NCBI GenBank assembly: GCA_963975885.1
Contig: CAXBIS010000006.1
Coordinates: 109,435 to 173,434, forward strand
Direction of reading: 5' to 3'
Source: Pseudazoarcus sp963975885
GTDB taxonomy: Bacteria; Pseudomonadota; Gammaproteobacteria; Burkholderiales; Rhodocyclaceae
DNA: 64,000 nt
Shown here: positions 26,661-35,338 of the stretch, piece after piece
How the letters are laid out: every line of letters begins with the position of its first letter
Position numbering within the stretch: position 1 is the stretch's first letter
Translations under genes and position numbers: made by a program
Notes under the pieces: model-generated
What the model was told of the DNA's origin: nothing
The model's input: only the letters and a program-made list of their open reading frames with translations
The model's database searches: none

Positions 26661-27293
26661 TCAGTCGACCTTGTCGCGGAAGTCGCACAGGTCACGCACG
26701 ATGCAGCGGCCGCAGCCGGGCTTGCGCGCGGTGCACACGTAGCGTCCGTGGAGAATCAGCCAGTGGTGTGCGTCCTTCAGGTACTCCTTCGGCACGCGCC
26801 GCATCAGCGCGTGCTCGACCTCGAGCACGTCCTTGCCGGGCGCGAGCCCCGTGCGGTTGGACAGTCGGAAGATATGGGTGTCGACCGCCATCACCGGGTC
26901 GCCGAAGACGGTGTTGAGCACCACGTTGGCGGTCTTGCGACCGACCCCGGGCAGCGCCTCGAGCGCCGCACGGTCGCGCGGCACCTCGCCGCCGTGACGT
27001 TCGAGCAGCAGGCGCGACAATGCGACCACGTTCTTCGCCTTGTTGCGGAACAGGCCGATCGTACGGATGCATTCGGTCACGCCCGCTTCGCCCAGCGTCA
27101 GCATGTCCTCGGGGCGCGGCGCGAGCGTGAAGAGCTTGCGCGTACACAGATTGACGCCGCGGTCGGTGGCCTGGGCCGAGAGTACGACCGCAACGAGAAG
27201 CTGAAAGGGCGTGGCGTACTCGAGTTCGGTGGTCGGGTTCGGGTTGGCCTGCGCCAGCCGACGGAAGAACTCGGCGATGGCCGCGCGCTTCAC
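26661..27293 (-). CDS. nth: Endonuclease III (DNA glycosylase/AP lyase)
   Basis: 210 residues. It removes oxidised pyrimidines and nicks the abasic site. The HhH motif LPGVGRKTANVVLN with catalytic Lys is followed by VDTHIFRLSNR (catalytic Asp). The C-terminal [4Fe-4S] loop is C-x6-C-x2-C-x5-C (CTARKPGCGRCIVRDLC). The GTG start at 27293 overlaps the rnfE stop as GTGA. The rnfE-nth linkage is the same as in E. coli (rsxE-nth). Confidence 0.95.
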   Translation of the reverse strand: MKRAAIAEFFRRLAQANPNPTTELEYATPFQLLVAVVLSAQATDRGVNLCTRKLFTLAPRPEDMLTLGEAGVTECIRTIGLFRNKAKNVVALSRLLLERHGGEVPRDRAALEALPGVGRKTANVVLNTVFGDPVMAVDTHIFRLSNRTGLAPGKDVLEVEHALMRRVPKEYLKDAHHWLILHGRYVCTARKPGCGRCIVRDLCDFRDKVD

Positions 27294-27994
27294 GCGCCGG
27301 TCGCGGCTTCGGCCCGCTCCGCGCCTGCGCTCGGCTCTCCGCCTGTGCGCTCGGTGCGGGATGCGGCGCGGGCGTTGATCCAGTTGAACAGCGCAATCAG
27401 GCAGCCCAGCGTGAAGAAGGCGCCCGGTGGCAGGATCATCAACAGGAAGCCTGAGTAGTCCTGACCGAACACATCGATGTGGGACAGGGCCGGCACGATC
27501 ATGTCGATGCCTGCGAACAGCGTGCCCGCGCCGACGAGCTCGCGTGTGCCGCCGAGCACCGCAAGAACCCAGACCAGGCCGAGACCCATCATCAGGCCGT
27601 CGATGGTCGAGGCGATGGGGTCGTTCTTGGCCGCGTAGGCCTCGACGCGGGCCAGCACGATGCAGTTGGTGACGATCAGCGGGATGAAGATGCCCAGCAC
27701 CAGATAAAGCTCGTGGAAATACGCGTTGAAGGCCAGGTCGACCATGGTCACCAGCGCGGCGATCACCAGGATGAATACCGGAATGCGGATTTCGTACGGA
27801 ATGAAGTTGCGCAGCAGCGCGATGGCCAGGTTGGCGACCGCCATCACGAGGATGGTCGCCAGACCGAGGCTCACCGCATTGACCAGCGTGGTGCTCACGG
27901 CGAGGATGGGACACAGGCCGAGCAACTGCACCAGGCCGGGGTTCTGCTTCCACAGTCCGTTGTACGAGTTCTCGCGGAATCGTTGCCAGTCCAT
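27290..27994 (-). CDS. rnfE: Rnf electron transport complex subunit E
   Basis: 234 residues, six-helix membrane subunit of the ferredoxin:NAD+ oxidoreductase. Hallmarks are QNPGLVQLLGLCPILAVST, PVFILVIAALVTMVDL and IPLIVTNCIVLARVEAYAAK, homologous to RnfA, with conserved Cys residues for the intramembrane iron-sulfur centre. The start MDWQRFRENSYNG was chosen; rnfG ends 5 bases upstream. The C-terminal 25 residues are a charged, Ala/Glu-rich tail. Confidence 0.95.
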   Translation of the reverse strand: MDWQRFRENSYNGLWKQNPGLVQLLGLCPILAVSTTLVNAVSLGLATILVMAVANLAIALLRNFIPYEIRIPVFILVIAALVTMVDLAFNAYFHELYLVLGIFIPLIVTNCIVLARVEAYAAKNDPIASTIDGLMMGLGLVWVLAVLGGTRELVGAGTLFAGIDMIVPALSHIDVFGQDYSGFLLMILPPGAFFTLGCLIALFNWINARAASRTERTGGEPSAGAERAEAATGA

Positions 27995-27999
27995 GCCTT

Positions 28000-28674
28000 T
28001 CACTCCAGTTCCAGCCGGCTGCCCGCCGGTGCGTCGAACAGCGCGTCGCGGTGGGTCGTGGCCCATTCGAGCGCGCGTCGTGTGGCGTCGGTCACCGCGC
28101 GTGCGCTGATCGTCGCGCCGACGCGATAGTCGAAGCTGCCGCCGTCCTTGCGCACACGCCAGTCCGACGGCGGGACGCGGTCGAAAGAGACGCCCTCGAA
28201 CTGGTCGATCCAGGGCGAGGCGCGGTTGCGGTCCTTGGCCGGATCGATGTAGTCACCCAGTCCCGGTGTCTCGCCGTGCTCGGTGACCCGCACCCCCGAC
28301 ATCTGACCTTCGTTGCCTACGGCCACGGCCAGCGCGATGCGCCCGGCGTAGCCGTCCGGCGCGACCACGTCGAGCACCAGTGCCGCCGGGGCGCCAGAGA
28401 GGCGGGCACGGTAGACCTGACCACCGCGATCCAGTCCGAGTTCGGGCGTGGGCCCAAGTTCGACGAAATCGGCGAGCAGATCGTTGTCGTAGCTGCCCGG
28501 CGGCAGGATGTCGTGAATAAGCCGCATCTTGTGGGTCTGCACGGCCTCGGCGATGCTCGGCGCCGTGAGCCGGTAGGTGGCGGCCATGAGCGCCGTGAAC
28601 ACCAGCGTGAACACCACCATGATGCCGGCGGTGCGCAGTGCCGTGCGACTGGCCGTGTAGCGCTCGTCACTCAT
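28000..28674 (-). CDS. rnfG: Rnf complex subunit G (FMN-bound)
   Basis: 224 residues. One N-terminal membrane helix (AGIMVVFTLVFTALMAATY) leads to a periplasmic FMN-binding domain. The covalent flavin site is FDYRVGATISARAV, with Thr in a D-x-x-V-G-A-T version of the ApbE flavinylation motif (Val where Ser or Thr is more common). HGETPGLGDYIDPAKDR is the usual family block. The ATG overlaps the rnfD stop by 4 bases (ATGA). Confidence 0.94.
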   Translation of the reverse strand: MSDERYTASRTALRTAGIMVVFTLVFTALMAATYRLTAPSIAEAVQTHKMRLIHDILPPGSYDNDLLADFVELGPTPELGLDRGGQVYRARLSGAPAALVLDVVAPDGYAGRIALAVAVGNEGQMSGVRVTEHGETPGLGDYIDPAKDRNRASPWIDQFEGVSFDRVPPSDWRVRKDGGSFDYRVGATISARAVTDATRRALEWATTHRDALFDAPAGSRLELE

Positions 28675-29678
28675 GGGCGGCGCTCCCCCTTGTGACCGAA
28701 CACGGGCGGCTGGGTCTTCATGTCGATCAGCGGCACACACATGTTCATGAGCAGCACGGCGAAGGCAATGCCCTCCGGAAAGGCCCCCCAGTTGCGGATC
28801 ACGTAGGCGATGATGGCAATGCCGGCGGCGAAGATCAGCTTGCCGCGCGGCGTTGTCGAGCCCGAAACCGGATCGGTGACGATGAAGAAGGCGGCAAGCA
28901 GCGCACCGCCACTGAGCAGATGGAACAGTGGCGAGGCGAACTGCTGCGGGTCGAGCAGCCACATCAGCGTGGAGATGACCGTCAGCGTGCCCAGAAAGGC
29001 CACCGGCAGGTGCCAGGTGATGATGCGACGCGCGAGCAGCCACAGGCCTCCGGCCAGATAGCCCAGTCCGATCCACTCCCAGCCGCGCCCGGCGAGCAGT
29101 CCAAAGGCGTCGCGCTGCATTACGAGCGGTACCGTCGCGTCGTCGGCGCGCAGGCCGGTGCGCAACGCGTCGAGCGCGGTCGCGCCGGTGATCGCATCGA
29201 TCTCGCGCACGCCGCCGAGGATCAGGTCGAGCTGGGTGGCAAAATCCAGTGCGCCGGCCGGCGGCCATTGCGCCATCAGCGAAGGGAAGGCGACGATCAT
29301 CGCGCAGTAGCCGACCATCGCCGGGTTGAACGGGTTCTGGCCCAGACCGCCGTACAGGTGCTTGACCGCGACGATGGCGATGATCACGCCGAAGGCCGTG
29401 ATCCACCACGGCACGATGGGCGGGAAACTCAGCGCCACCAGCCAGGCCGTGACCACCGCCGACAGGTCGGTCAGTGCGATGCCCACCGGGCGGGCGCGCA
29501 GGCGCAGCACCAATGCCTCGGCGGCGAGCGCGACCACGGTGGCGATGGCCAGTTGCACGAGAATGCCCGCGCCGATCTGCCACACGTAGATCGCGATGCC
29601 CGGCATGAGCGCGAACAGCACGTTGCGCATGACCGCATGCACGCTGGCGCCGGTACGGATGTAAGGCGAATGGATCAT
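28671..29678 (-). CDS. rnfD: Rnf complex subunit D (FMN-bound)
   Basis: 335 residues, polytopic inner-membrane subunit related to NqrB. Starts SPYIRTGASVHAVMRNVLFA. KHLYGGLGQNPFNPAMVGY is the family signature and DAITGATALDALR is a perfect flavinylation site (D-x-x-T-G-A-T), the covalent FMN ligand being Thr. Ends with the conserved MCVPLIDMKTQPPVFGHKG. It lies 25 bases after rnfC. Confidence 0.95.
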   Translation of the reverse strand: MIHSPYIRTGASVHAVMRNVLFALMPGIAIYVWQIGAGILVQLAIATVVALAAEALVLRLRARPVGIALTDLSAVVTAWLVALSFPPIVPWWITAFGVIIAIVAVKHLYGGLGQNPFNPAMVGYCAMIVAFPSLMAQWPPAGALDFATQLDLILGGVREIDAITGATALDALRTGLRADDATVPLVMQRDAFGLLAGRGWEWIGLGYLAGGLWLLARRIITWHLPVAFLGTLTVISTLMWLLDPQQFASPLFHLLSGGALLAAFFIVTDPVSGSTTPRGKLIFAAGIAIIAYVIRNWGAFPEGIAFAVLLMNMCVPLIDMKTQPPVFGHKGERRP

Positions 29679-29703
29679 GTGCGGGATTCCGTCGCGTCGG
29701 GCG

Positions 29704-31506
29704 TCATTTGTCGTCGCGCTCCCGTTCGGCCTGCTCGGCCTTCTGTTCCTGCGCGCGTTCGATGGCGGCCGTGATCAGCGCCTTCTTGGTGTCTTCGTCG
29801 CGCGCGTGCGCAGCGGCTTCGCCCGCTTCCTCGGCGCTTGGCTCGGCGACGGGTTGACGCGCGCCTTCCTCGCTGGTGAGTGGCTTGCGGCGCTCGTCGA
29901 TTTCGGCAATTTCGGCCTGCACCTCGGGTGGCAGCTCGTCGGTGTTCTTTGGCGCGACGCTCTCCTTCTGCGCCTTGGCACGCGCGAGCGCGGCGGCGAT
30001 CAGCGCCTTCTTGGGATCATCGTCAGGTTTTGCCGGCTCGGCTTCGGCGTCGCCTTTCGCAGCGAGTTTGGCCTTGGTCTCGGCCGCCTTGGCCGCCAGG
30101 CGCGCGGCCTTCTCGGCCTTTTCGCGCTCCTGGCGATAGTTGCGGAATTCGAAGCGTTCGCGCGCCGCGTCGGCTGCGTCATGCTCGCGTTCGCGCGCCC
30201 AGATCTCGCTCTTGGCGAAGCGGTAGTAATCGACCAGCGGAATGTTCGATGGGCATACGTAGGCACAACAGCCGCATTCGATGCAGTCGAACAAATGGTA
30301 TTCCTGGGCCTTGCCGAAGTTCTTCGAGCGCGCGTACCAGTACAGCTCGAACGGCTGCAGATCGGCAGGGCAGACCTCGGCGCAGGCGCCACAGCGGATG
30401 CACGGCTGCTCCGGCGGCGGATAGGGAAAGAGCGCCTGCGAGCCGGCGATCACGCAGTTCGTGCCCTTGACCACCGGAACCGAAAGGTCGGGCGCGGCGA
30501 AGCCCATCATCGGTCCGCCAAGAATGTAGCGGTCGGTGTCGTCCCTGGGGCCGGCCAGCTCCAGCAGGTCCTCGATCGGCGTACCGATGAGCACCTCCCA
30601 GTTGCGTGGACGCTCGACGTTTCCGGTGAGCGTGACCACGCGCGAGAGCAGCGGCTCACCCAGGTCGAAGGCGCGATGCACGGCCTCGGCCGTGCCGACG
30701 TTGAAACACTGCACACCGAACTCGGTGCCGAGCTTGCCGTGCGGGATCTCGATGCCGGTGAGCACGCGGATGAGCTGCTTCTCGCCACCGGCCGGGTAGA
30801 GCGTGGGCACCACCACGACCTCGGCGTTGGGCAGGCTCGCAGCGGCCTCGCGCATCGCGGCGATGGCTTCCGGCTTGTTGTCCTCGATGCCGACCAGGAT
30901 GCGCTGTGCGCCCAGCAGTTCACTCAGGATGTGGGCACCGCGAAGGATTGAATCCGCGCGCTCGCGCATCAGGCGGTCGTCGGAGGTGATCCACGGCTCG
31001 CATTCGGCGCCGTTGAGTACCAGCGTGTGCGCAACCCGTTTGGTGCCGACCTTGATGTGGCTCGGAAAGGCCGCACCGCCCATGCCGACGATGCCCGAAT
31101 CACGCAGGAAGTCGAGCACTGCCTGACGGTCACCGCAACCGCAACTGGCGTAGTCGAGGGGCTTGAGTTCGGTCCAGCGATCCTCGCCGTCCGGCTCGAT
31201 GTACACACACAGTGTCGGCAAGCCCGACGGGTGCGGCATGGTGTGCTCGGCGATTTCGACTACGGTGCCCGAGGTCGGGGCGTGGCAGGCCGTGCCCAGC
31301 ACGCCCTCGGCGCCGCCGATGCGCTCGCCCTTGAGCACGTGCTGGCCGATCTCGACGATCGGGCGAGCAATGGCACGCGTGTTATGGCGCAGCGGTACGA
31401 TCAGGCGCGCAGGCATCGGCGCACGCGCAATGGGCTCGCGCGCGGAGTCGTCCTTGTGGGTCCTGGGCTTGACGCCGCCGTTGAATCCGAACAGCTTCCC
31501 GATCAC
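29704..31506 (-). CDS. rnfC: Rnf complex subunit C (NADH/flavin and Fe-S subunit)
   Basis: 600 residues. The GTG start (31504-31506) overlaps the rnfB stop as GTGA. Complex-I 51-kDa-like domain: GMGGAAFPSHIKVG and VLNGAECEPWITSDDRLM, with NADH/FMN binding. Two [4Fe-4S] motifs follow: CIRCGACAEVCPADLQP and CIECGCCAYVCPSNIPL. The last 170 residues are an Ala/Lys/Glu-rich tail that holds two copies of a KKALI-x-AA-x-x-RA motif, common in RnfC/RsxC proteins of proteobacteria. Confidence 0.95.
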   Translation of the reverse strand: MIGKLFGFNGGVKPRTHKDDSAREPIARAPMPARLIVPLRHNTRAIARPIVEIGQHVLKGERIGGAEGVLGTACHAPTSGTVVEIAEHTMPHPSGLPTLCVYIEPDGEDRWTELKPLDYASCGCGDRQAVLDFLRDSGIVGMGGAAFPSHIKVGTKRVAHTLVLNGAECEPWITSDDRLMRERADSILRGAHILSELLGAQRILVGIEDNKPEAIAAMREAAASLPNAEVVVVPTLYPAGGEKQLIRVLTGIEIPHGKLGTEFGVQCFNVGTAEAVHRAFDLGEPLLSRVVTLTGNVERPRNWEVLIGTPIEDLLELAGPRDDTDRYILGGPMMGFAAPDLSVPVVKGTNCVIAGSQALFPYPPPEQPCIRCGACAEVCPADLQPFELYWYARSKNFGKAQEYHLFDCIECGCCAYVCPSNIPLVDYYRFAKSEIWAREREHDAADAARERFEFRNYRQEREKAEKAARLAAKAAETKAKLAAKGDAEAEPAKPDDDPKKALIAAALARAKAQKESVAPKNTDELPPEVQAEIAEIDERRKPLTSEEGARQPVAEPSAEEAGEAAAHARDEDTKKALITAAIERAQEQKAEQAERERDDK

Positions 31507-32054
31507 GAGGTCTGCTCCAGCTTGAACACGGGGTAACGCCATTTCCAGTTCTCGACCGTTTCCGGTAGTGGCTCCATGTAGATGCAATCGACCGGGCAGG
31601 GCGCGACGCATAGCTCGCAACCCGTGCATAGCGGATCGACCACGGTGTGCATCTGCTTGGCTGCGCCGACGATGGCATCGACCGGGCAAGCCTGGATGCA
31701 CAGCGTGCAGCCGATGCACAGATCCTCGTCGATGACCGCCACCGACTTGGGCTTTTCGATGCCGTGGGTTTCGTCGAGCGGCTTGAATTCACGTCCCAGC
31801 AGATCGGCCAGGTGGCGTATGCCTTCCTCGCCGCCCGGCGGGCACTGGTTGATGTCGGCCTCGCCATCGGCGATCGCCTTTGCATACGGGCGACAGCCCG
31901 GATAGCCGCACTGACCGCATTGGGTCTGCGGCAGGATCGCGTCGATCTGGTCGACCAGGGGGTCGGCGTCGACCTTGAAGCGGATCGACGCCCAGCCCAG
32001 GGCGGCACCGATGACCAGCGCCAGACCGGCCATGACGAGCAGGGCGGTCAGCAT
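31503..32054 (-). CDS. rnfB: Rnf complex subunit B (ferredoxin-like)
   Basis: 183 residues. An N-terminal membrane helix (LLVMAGLALVIGAALGW) precedes the Cys cluster CGQCGYPGCRPYAKAI with its fourth Cys (NQCPPGG), and two ferredoxin-type [4Fe-4S] motifs (CIGCTLCIQACPVDAI and CTGCELCVAPCPVDCI). It receives electrons from ferredoxin or passes them to it. It lies 37 bases after rnfA. Confidence 0.96.
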   Translation of the reverse strand: MLTALLVMAGLALVIGAALGWASIRFKVDADPLVDQIDAILPQTQCGQCGYPGCRPYAKAIADGEADINQCPPGGEEGIRHLADLLGREFKPLDETHGIEKPKSVAVIDEDLCIGCTLCIQACPVDAIVGAAKQMHTVVDPLCTGCELCVAPCPVDCIYMEPLPETVENWKWRYPVFKLEQTS

Positions 32055-32091
32055 TGGCGCACCTCGCGTGGAATGGACAACTGCGAGCGCA

Positions 32092-32676
32092 TCACTGGAA
32101 ACGGTCCAGTCCGCCGAAGCCCATGAAGGCCAGGCTCATCAGGCCGGCGGTGATCATCGCGATGGCCGTGCCACGGAAGGGCAGGGGCACATCCGCGCCG
32201 TCCAGGCGCTCGCGAATGCCTGCGAACAGCACGAGTGCCAGCGTGAAGCCCACCGAGGAGCCGAAGCCGAAGAGCAGGGACTCGACGAAATCGTTCGCCA
32301 GACCGGCGTTGAGCAGCGGCACGCCGAGCACCGCGCAGTTGGTCGTGATCAGCGGCAGGTAGATGCCCAGCACGCGGTGCAGCAGCGGGCTGGTCTTCTC
32401 GATGGCCAGTTCGGTGAGCTGCACGATCGCCGCAATCACCACGATGAAGCACAGCGTGCGCAAATAGCCCAGGTCGTTGGGCTCGAGCAGGTAGCGGTCG
32501 ATCAGGTAGCCGCTGCCCGCACCCAGCGTCAGTACGAAGGTCGTGGCCGCGCCCATGCCGATCGCCGTCTCGAGCTTCTTGGACACGCCCATGAACGGGC
32601 ACAGCCCGAGCATGCGCACGAGCACGACGTTGTTGACGAGGACTGCGCCGATGACGAGAAAGAAGTAGCTGCTCAT
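32092..32676 (-). CDS. rnfA: Rnf complex subunit A
   Basis: 194 residues (E. coli RsxA 193), six-helix inner-membrane protein. Signature VLVNNVVLVRMLGLCPFMGV and ITTNCAVLGVPLLNA, with the two conserved Cys of the intramembrane [2Fe-2S] centre shared with RnfE. The MSSYFF start fits the family and lies 17 bases or so after the predicted transcription start; an ATG at 32691 is too close to it. First gene of rnfABCDGE-nth. The complex couples ferredoxin/NADH electron transfer to an ion gradient, or in the E. coli version maintains SoxR reduction. Confidence 0.95.
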   Translation of the reverse strand: MSSYFFLVIGAVLVNNVVLVRMLGLCPFMGVSKKLETAIGMGAATTFVLTLGAGSGYLIDRYLLEPNDLGYLRTLCFIVVIAAIVQLTELAIEKTSPLLHRVLGIYLPLITTNCAVLGVPLLNAGLANDFVESLLFGFGSSVGFTLALVLFAGIRERLDGADVPLPFRGTAIAMITAGLMSLAFMGFGGLDRFQ

Positions 32677-32700
32677 AGTGGATGCCGACATGTGGCCCGG

Positions 32701-32729
32701 ATTATCCCGCGCAGGAATTAAGCACTCAA
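32701..32729 (-). promoter_or_regulatory. Sigma-70 promoter of the rnf operon
   Basis: On the minus strand TTGAGT (32724-32729) is followed by a 17-base spacer and GATAAT (32701-32706), 4/6 and 5/6 matches to consensus. A perfect palindrome GGAATATTCC (32746-32755) lies just upstream of the -35 element and could be an activator site (inference). Confidence 0.6.
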
Positions 32730-32779
32730 CCCTGTCGCAGTTATAGGAATATTCCGATTATGTCCGAGCACGGGCCGCG

Positions 32780-33817
32780 TCAGCTCGCGGCCTGCGAGGC
32801 GGCGTCGACGAAGTCGGCCGTGCGACGCACGCATTCGCGCACGAGTCGCGGGCCGCGATAGATCAGGCCAGTGTACAACTGAACGAGCTGGGCGCCGGCT
32901 TCCAGCTTGGCACGCGCATCATCGGCACGCATCACGCCGCCGGCGGCGATGATCGGCACCTCGCCGGCGAGCAGCTCGGACAGGCGTCGCACGACCGCGG
33001 TCGAGGCGTCGAATACCGGCGCGCCCGACAGTCCGCCCTGTTCGTTGGCCCGCGGCAGGCCCAGCACGCGTTCGCGCGAGATCGTCGTATTGGTGGCGAT
33101 GACGCCATCGATGTGGTGGCGGCGCAGTAGCCCGGCGATCGCGACGATCTGCTCGTGATCGAGGTCGGGTGCAATCTTGAGCGCCAGCGGCACGTAACGC
33201 CCGTGACCGTCGGCCAGCTCGCGCTGGCGCGCCTTGAGGCGGCCGAGCAGCGCATCGAGTTCGTCCGCGCCCTGCAACTGGCGCAGGTTCTGCGTGTTCG
33301 GCGAGGAGATGTTGACGGTGACGTAGGCGGCGTGCGGGTAGACCTTGTCCAGACAGGCCAGGTAGTCGTCGGCGGCGCGCTCGATCGGCGTGTCGAAGTT
33401 CTTGCCGATGTTGATGCCCAGCACGCCCGTGTAGCGCGAAGCCGTGACGTTCGCGATCAGCGCGTCGACGCCCTCGTTGTTGAAGCCCATGCGGTTGATG
33501 ATGGCCTGGGCGGAAGGGATGCGGAACAGGCGGGGGCGCGGGTTACCCGGTTGTGCGCGCGGCGTGACGGTGCCGATCTCGAGAAAACCGAAGCCCAGCC
33601 GCGCGAGCCCGTCGATGGCCGCGCCGTTCTTGTCGAGACCGGCGGCCAGCCCGATGCGGTTGGGAAAGCGAATGCCCATCACCTCGACCGGCTCGGAGGG
33701 CGCAGCCGCGCCAACCGGCAGGACGCGGCCGGCTGTGCGCAACGCACGCAGGGTCAGGTCATGGGCCGCCTCGGGGTCGAGGGCAAACAGCGCGGGGCGC
33801 AGCAGGGAATAGGTCAT
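32780..33817 (-). CDS. pyrD: Dihydroorotate dehydrogenase, quinone type (class 2)
   Basis: 345 residues. FMN enzyme of pyrimidine synthesis bound to the inner membrane face. It starts with the class-2 N-terminal helix (LLRPALFALDPEAAHDLTL), then GLAAGLDKNGAAIDGL, FLEIGTVTPRAQPGNPRPRL, the catalytic Ser in NISSPNT, and the FMN phosphate site IIAAGGVMRADDA. Ends YTGLIYRGPRLVREC. It sits 71 bases after bpt on the same strand. Confidence 0.96.
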   Translation of the reverse strand: MTYSLLRPALFALDPEAAHDLTLRALRTAGRVLPVGAAAPSEPVEVMGIRFPNRIGLAAGLDKNGAAIDGLARLGFGFLEIGTVTPRAQPGNPRPRLFRIPSAQAIINRMGFNNEGVDALIANVTASRYTGVLGINIGKNFDTPIERAADDYLACLDKVYPHAAYVTVNISSPNTQNLRQLQGADELDALLGRLKARQRELADGHGRYVPLALKIAPDLDHEQIVAIAGLLRRHHIDGVIATNTTISRERVLGLPRANEQGGLSGAPVFDASTAVVRRLSELLAGEVPIIAAGGVMRADDARAKLEAGAQLVQLYTGLIYRGPRLVRECVRRTADFVDAASQAAS

Positions 33818-33888
33818 GTCGAGGGAGGGTACTCTAGGAGGATGAAAGACGCCGTCGATGGTCGCCGCAGTCGGCGTGCATCATTCGG

Positions 33889-34620
33889 CTAGGGCCGCAG
33901 AAAGTCCTGGAGTACCTGCCAGTGCCCGTCGATGCGCCCTTCGAGCGGGCGAAACCGGCTCTTGTAGGCCATCTTGGGACTCTCGCGGATCCAGTAGCCC
34001 AGATACAGGTAGGGCAGCCCGAGGCGGCGGCAGGTCTCGATCTGCCACAGGATGCCGTAGGTGCCGTAGCTGGTGCGTGGCACGTCCGGCTCGTAATAGG
34101 TGTAGACGGCCGAGAGTCCGTCGATGAGGCGGTCGATGACGCTGACCATGCGCAACACGCCGTCTTCGCGAAACTCCACGAGTCGCGTATCGACATGGCT
34201 TTGCAGCAGGAACTGCGTGTATTGCTCGCGATTGTCCTGATCCATGCCGCCGCCGGCGTGGCGCGCACCCTGGTAACGCTGGTAGAGCGCGTAGTGTTCT
34301 TCGTCGAATTCGAGCGCGCGCTCATGCGCGGTGAGGTCGGCATGGCGGGCGAGCACGCGGCGCTGGTTGCGGTCGTAGTGCGCACGATCGACCGGAATGC
34401 GCACCGGCACGCAGGCCTGGCAACTGTCGCAGCGCGGGCGATAGGTAAACACGCCGCTGCGACGGAAGCCGTTGCGCACCAGATCACTGTAGATCGGCGT
34501 GTCGATCAGGTGCCCGGGGGTCGCGACCTGCGAGCGCGCGGTGCGATCGGGCAGATAGGAGCACGCATAGGGTGCCGTCGCGTAGAACTGGATGAGGGCG
34601 TACGGATAGTCCTTTTGCAT
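33889..34620 (-). CDS. bpt: Aspartate/glutamate leucyltransferase (N-end rule)
   Basis: 243 residues. It transfers leucine from Leu-tRNA to N-terminal Asp or Glu, marking proteins for ClpS/ClpAP. N-terminal ATE domain: PYACSYLPDRTARSQVATP; Cys motif YRPRCDSCQACVPVRI; C-terminal GNAT-like part with LYLGYWIRESPKMAYKSRF. The Bpt type, rather than arginyltransferase, is the usual bacterial form. Starts 4 bases after the aat stop, so the two N-end rule transferases are co-transcribed. Confidence 0.93.
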   Translation of the reverse strand: MQKDYPYALIQFYATAPYACSYLPDRTARSQVATPGHLIDTPIYSDLVRNGFRRSGVFTYRPRCDSCQACVPVRIPVDRAHYDRNQRRVLARHADLTAHERALEFDEEHYALYQRYQGARHAGGGMDQDNREQYTQFLLQSHVDTRLVEFREDGVLRMVSVIDRLIDGLSAVYTYYEPDVPRTSYGTYGILWQIETCRRLGLPYLYLGYWIRESPKMAYKSRFRPLEGRIDGHWQVLQDFLRP

Positions 34621-34624
34621 GTGC

Positions 34625-35338
34625 TCAACGGCTTACCTGGAAAGTGTCGGCAACCGCGCTGGCTGGCCAGCGTCCGGGCGGCGATCCGCTGTCGGCGAGT
34701 TTTCCGATCAGCGCGCAGAATTCGTCGCGCGCAATTTCACGGGCGCCCAGCGACAGCAGATGCGTCGTCGTCATCTGGCAATCTATCACGCCGAAATTCC
34801 GTGATTCAAGAAAGCGCGCGAGATGGGCCAGACACACCTTGGATGAGTCGGTGCTCCGGCTGAACATCGATTCGCCGAAAAACGCCCGACCCAGCGCGAT
34901 GCCGTAGAGCCCGCCGACCAGTTTGCCGTCCTGCCAGGCCTCGACGCTGTGCGCGTGGCCCAGTACGTGCATTTCGCCGTAGGCGCGGCGCATCTCGGGT
35001 GTGATCCAGGTCCCGGGGGTATCCTCGCGCGGTGCGGCGCAGGCTTCGACGACTGCGTCGAAGGCCGTGTCCAGACGGACTTCGAAGTGCGCGCGCCGCA
35101 AGGTCCGGCGCAGCGAGCGCGAGATGCGCATCTCGCCCGGAAACAGCACCATGCGTGGATCGGGGCTCCACCACAGGATGGGCTGACCTTCGCTGTACCA
35201 CGGAAAGATGCCGTGCCGGTAGGCTTCGAGCAGCCATTCTGGGGTCAGGTCTCCGCCCGCCGCGAGCAGGCCCGGAGGGTCGTCGAGTGCACTATCGACG
35301 GGCGGGAAATGCGGTGTGTAGGACAGCCAGGGAATCAT
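34625..35338 (-). CDS. aat: Leucyl/phenylalanyl-tRNA--protein transferase
   Basis: 237 residues. Adds Leu or Phe to N-terminal Lys or Arg, creating N-degrons. Family blocks: LLAAGGDLTPEWLLEAYRHG, IFPWYSEGQPILWWSPDPR, VEAWQDGKLVGGLYGIALG and FFGESMFS. The ATG overlaps the upstream ABC ATPase stop (ATGA). Confidence 0.95.
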   Translation of the reverse strand: MIPWLSYTPHFPPVDSALDDPPGLLAAGGDLTPEWLLEAYRHGIFPWYSEGQPILWWSPDPRMVLFPGEMRISRSLRRTLRRAHFEVRLDTAFDAVVEACAAPREDTPGTWITPEMRRAYGEMHVLGHAHSVEAWQDGKLVGGLYGIALGRAFFGESMFSRSTDSSKVCLAHLARFLESRNFGVIDCQMTTTHLLSLGAREIARDEFCALIGKLADSGSPPGRWPASAVADTFQVSR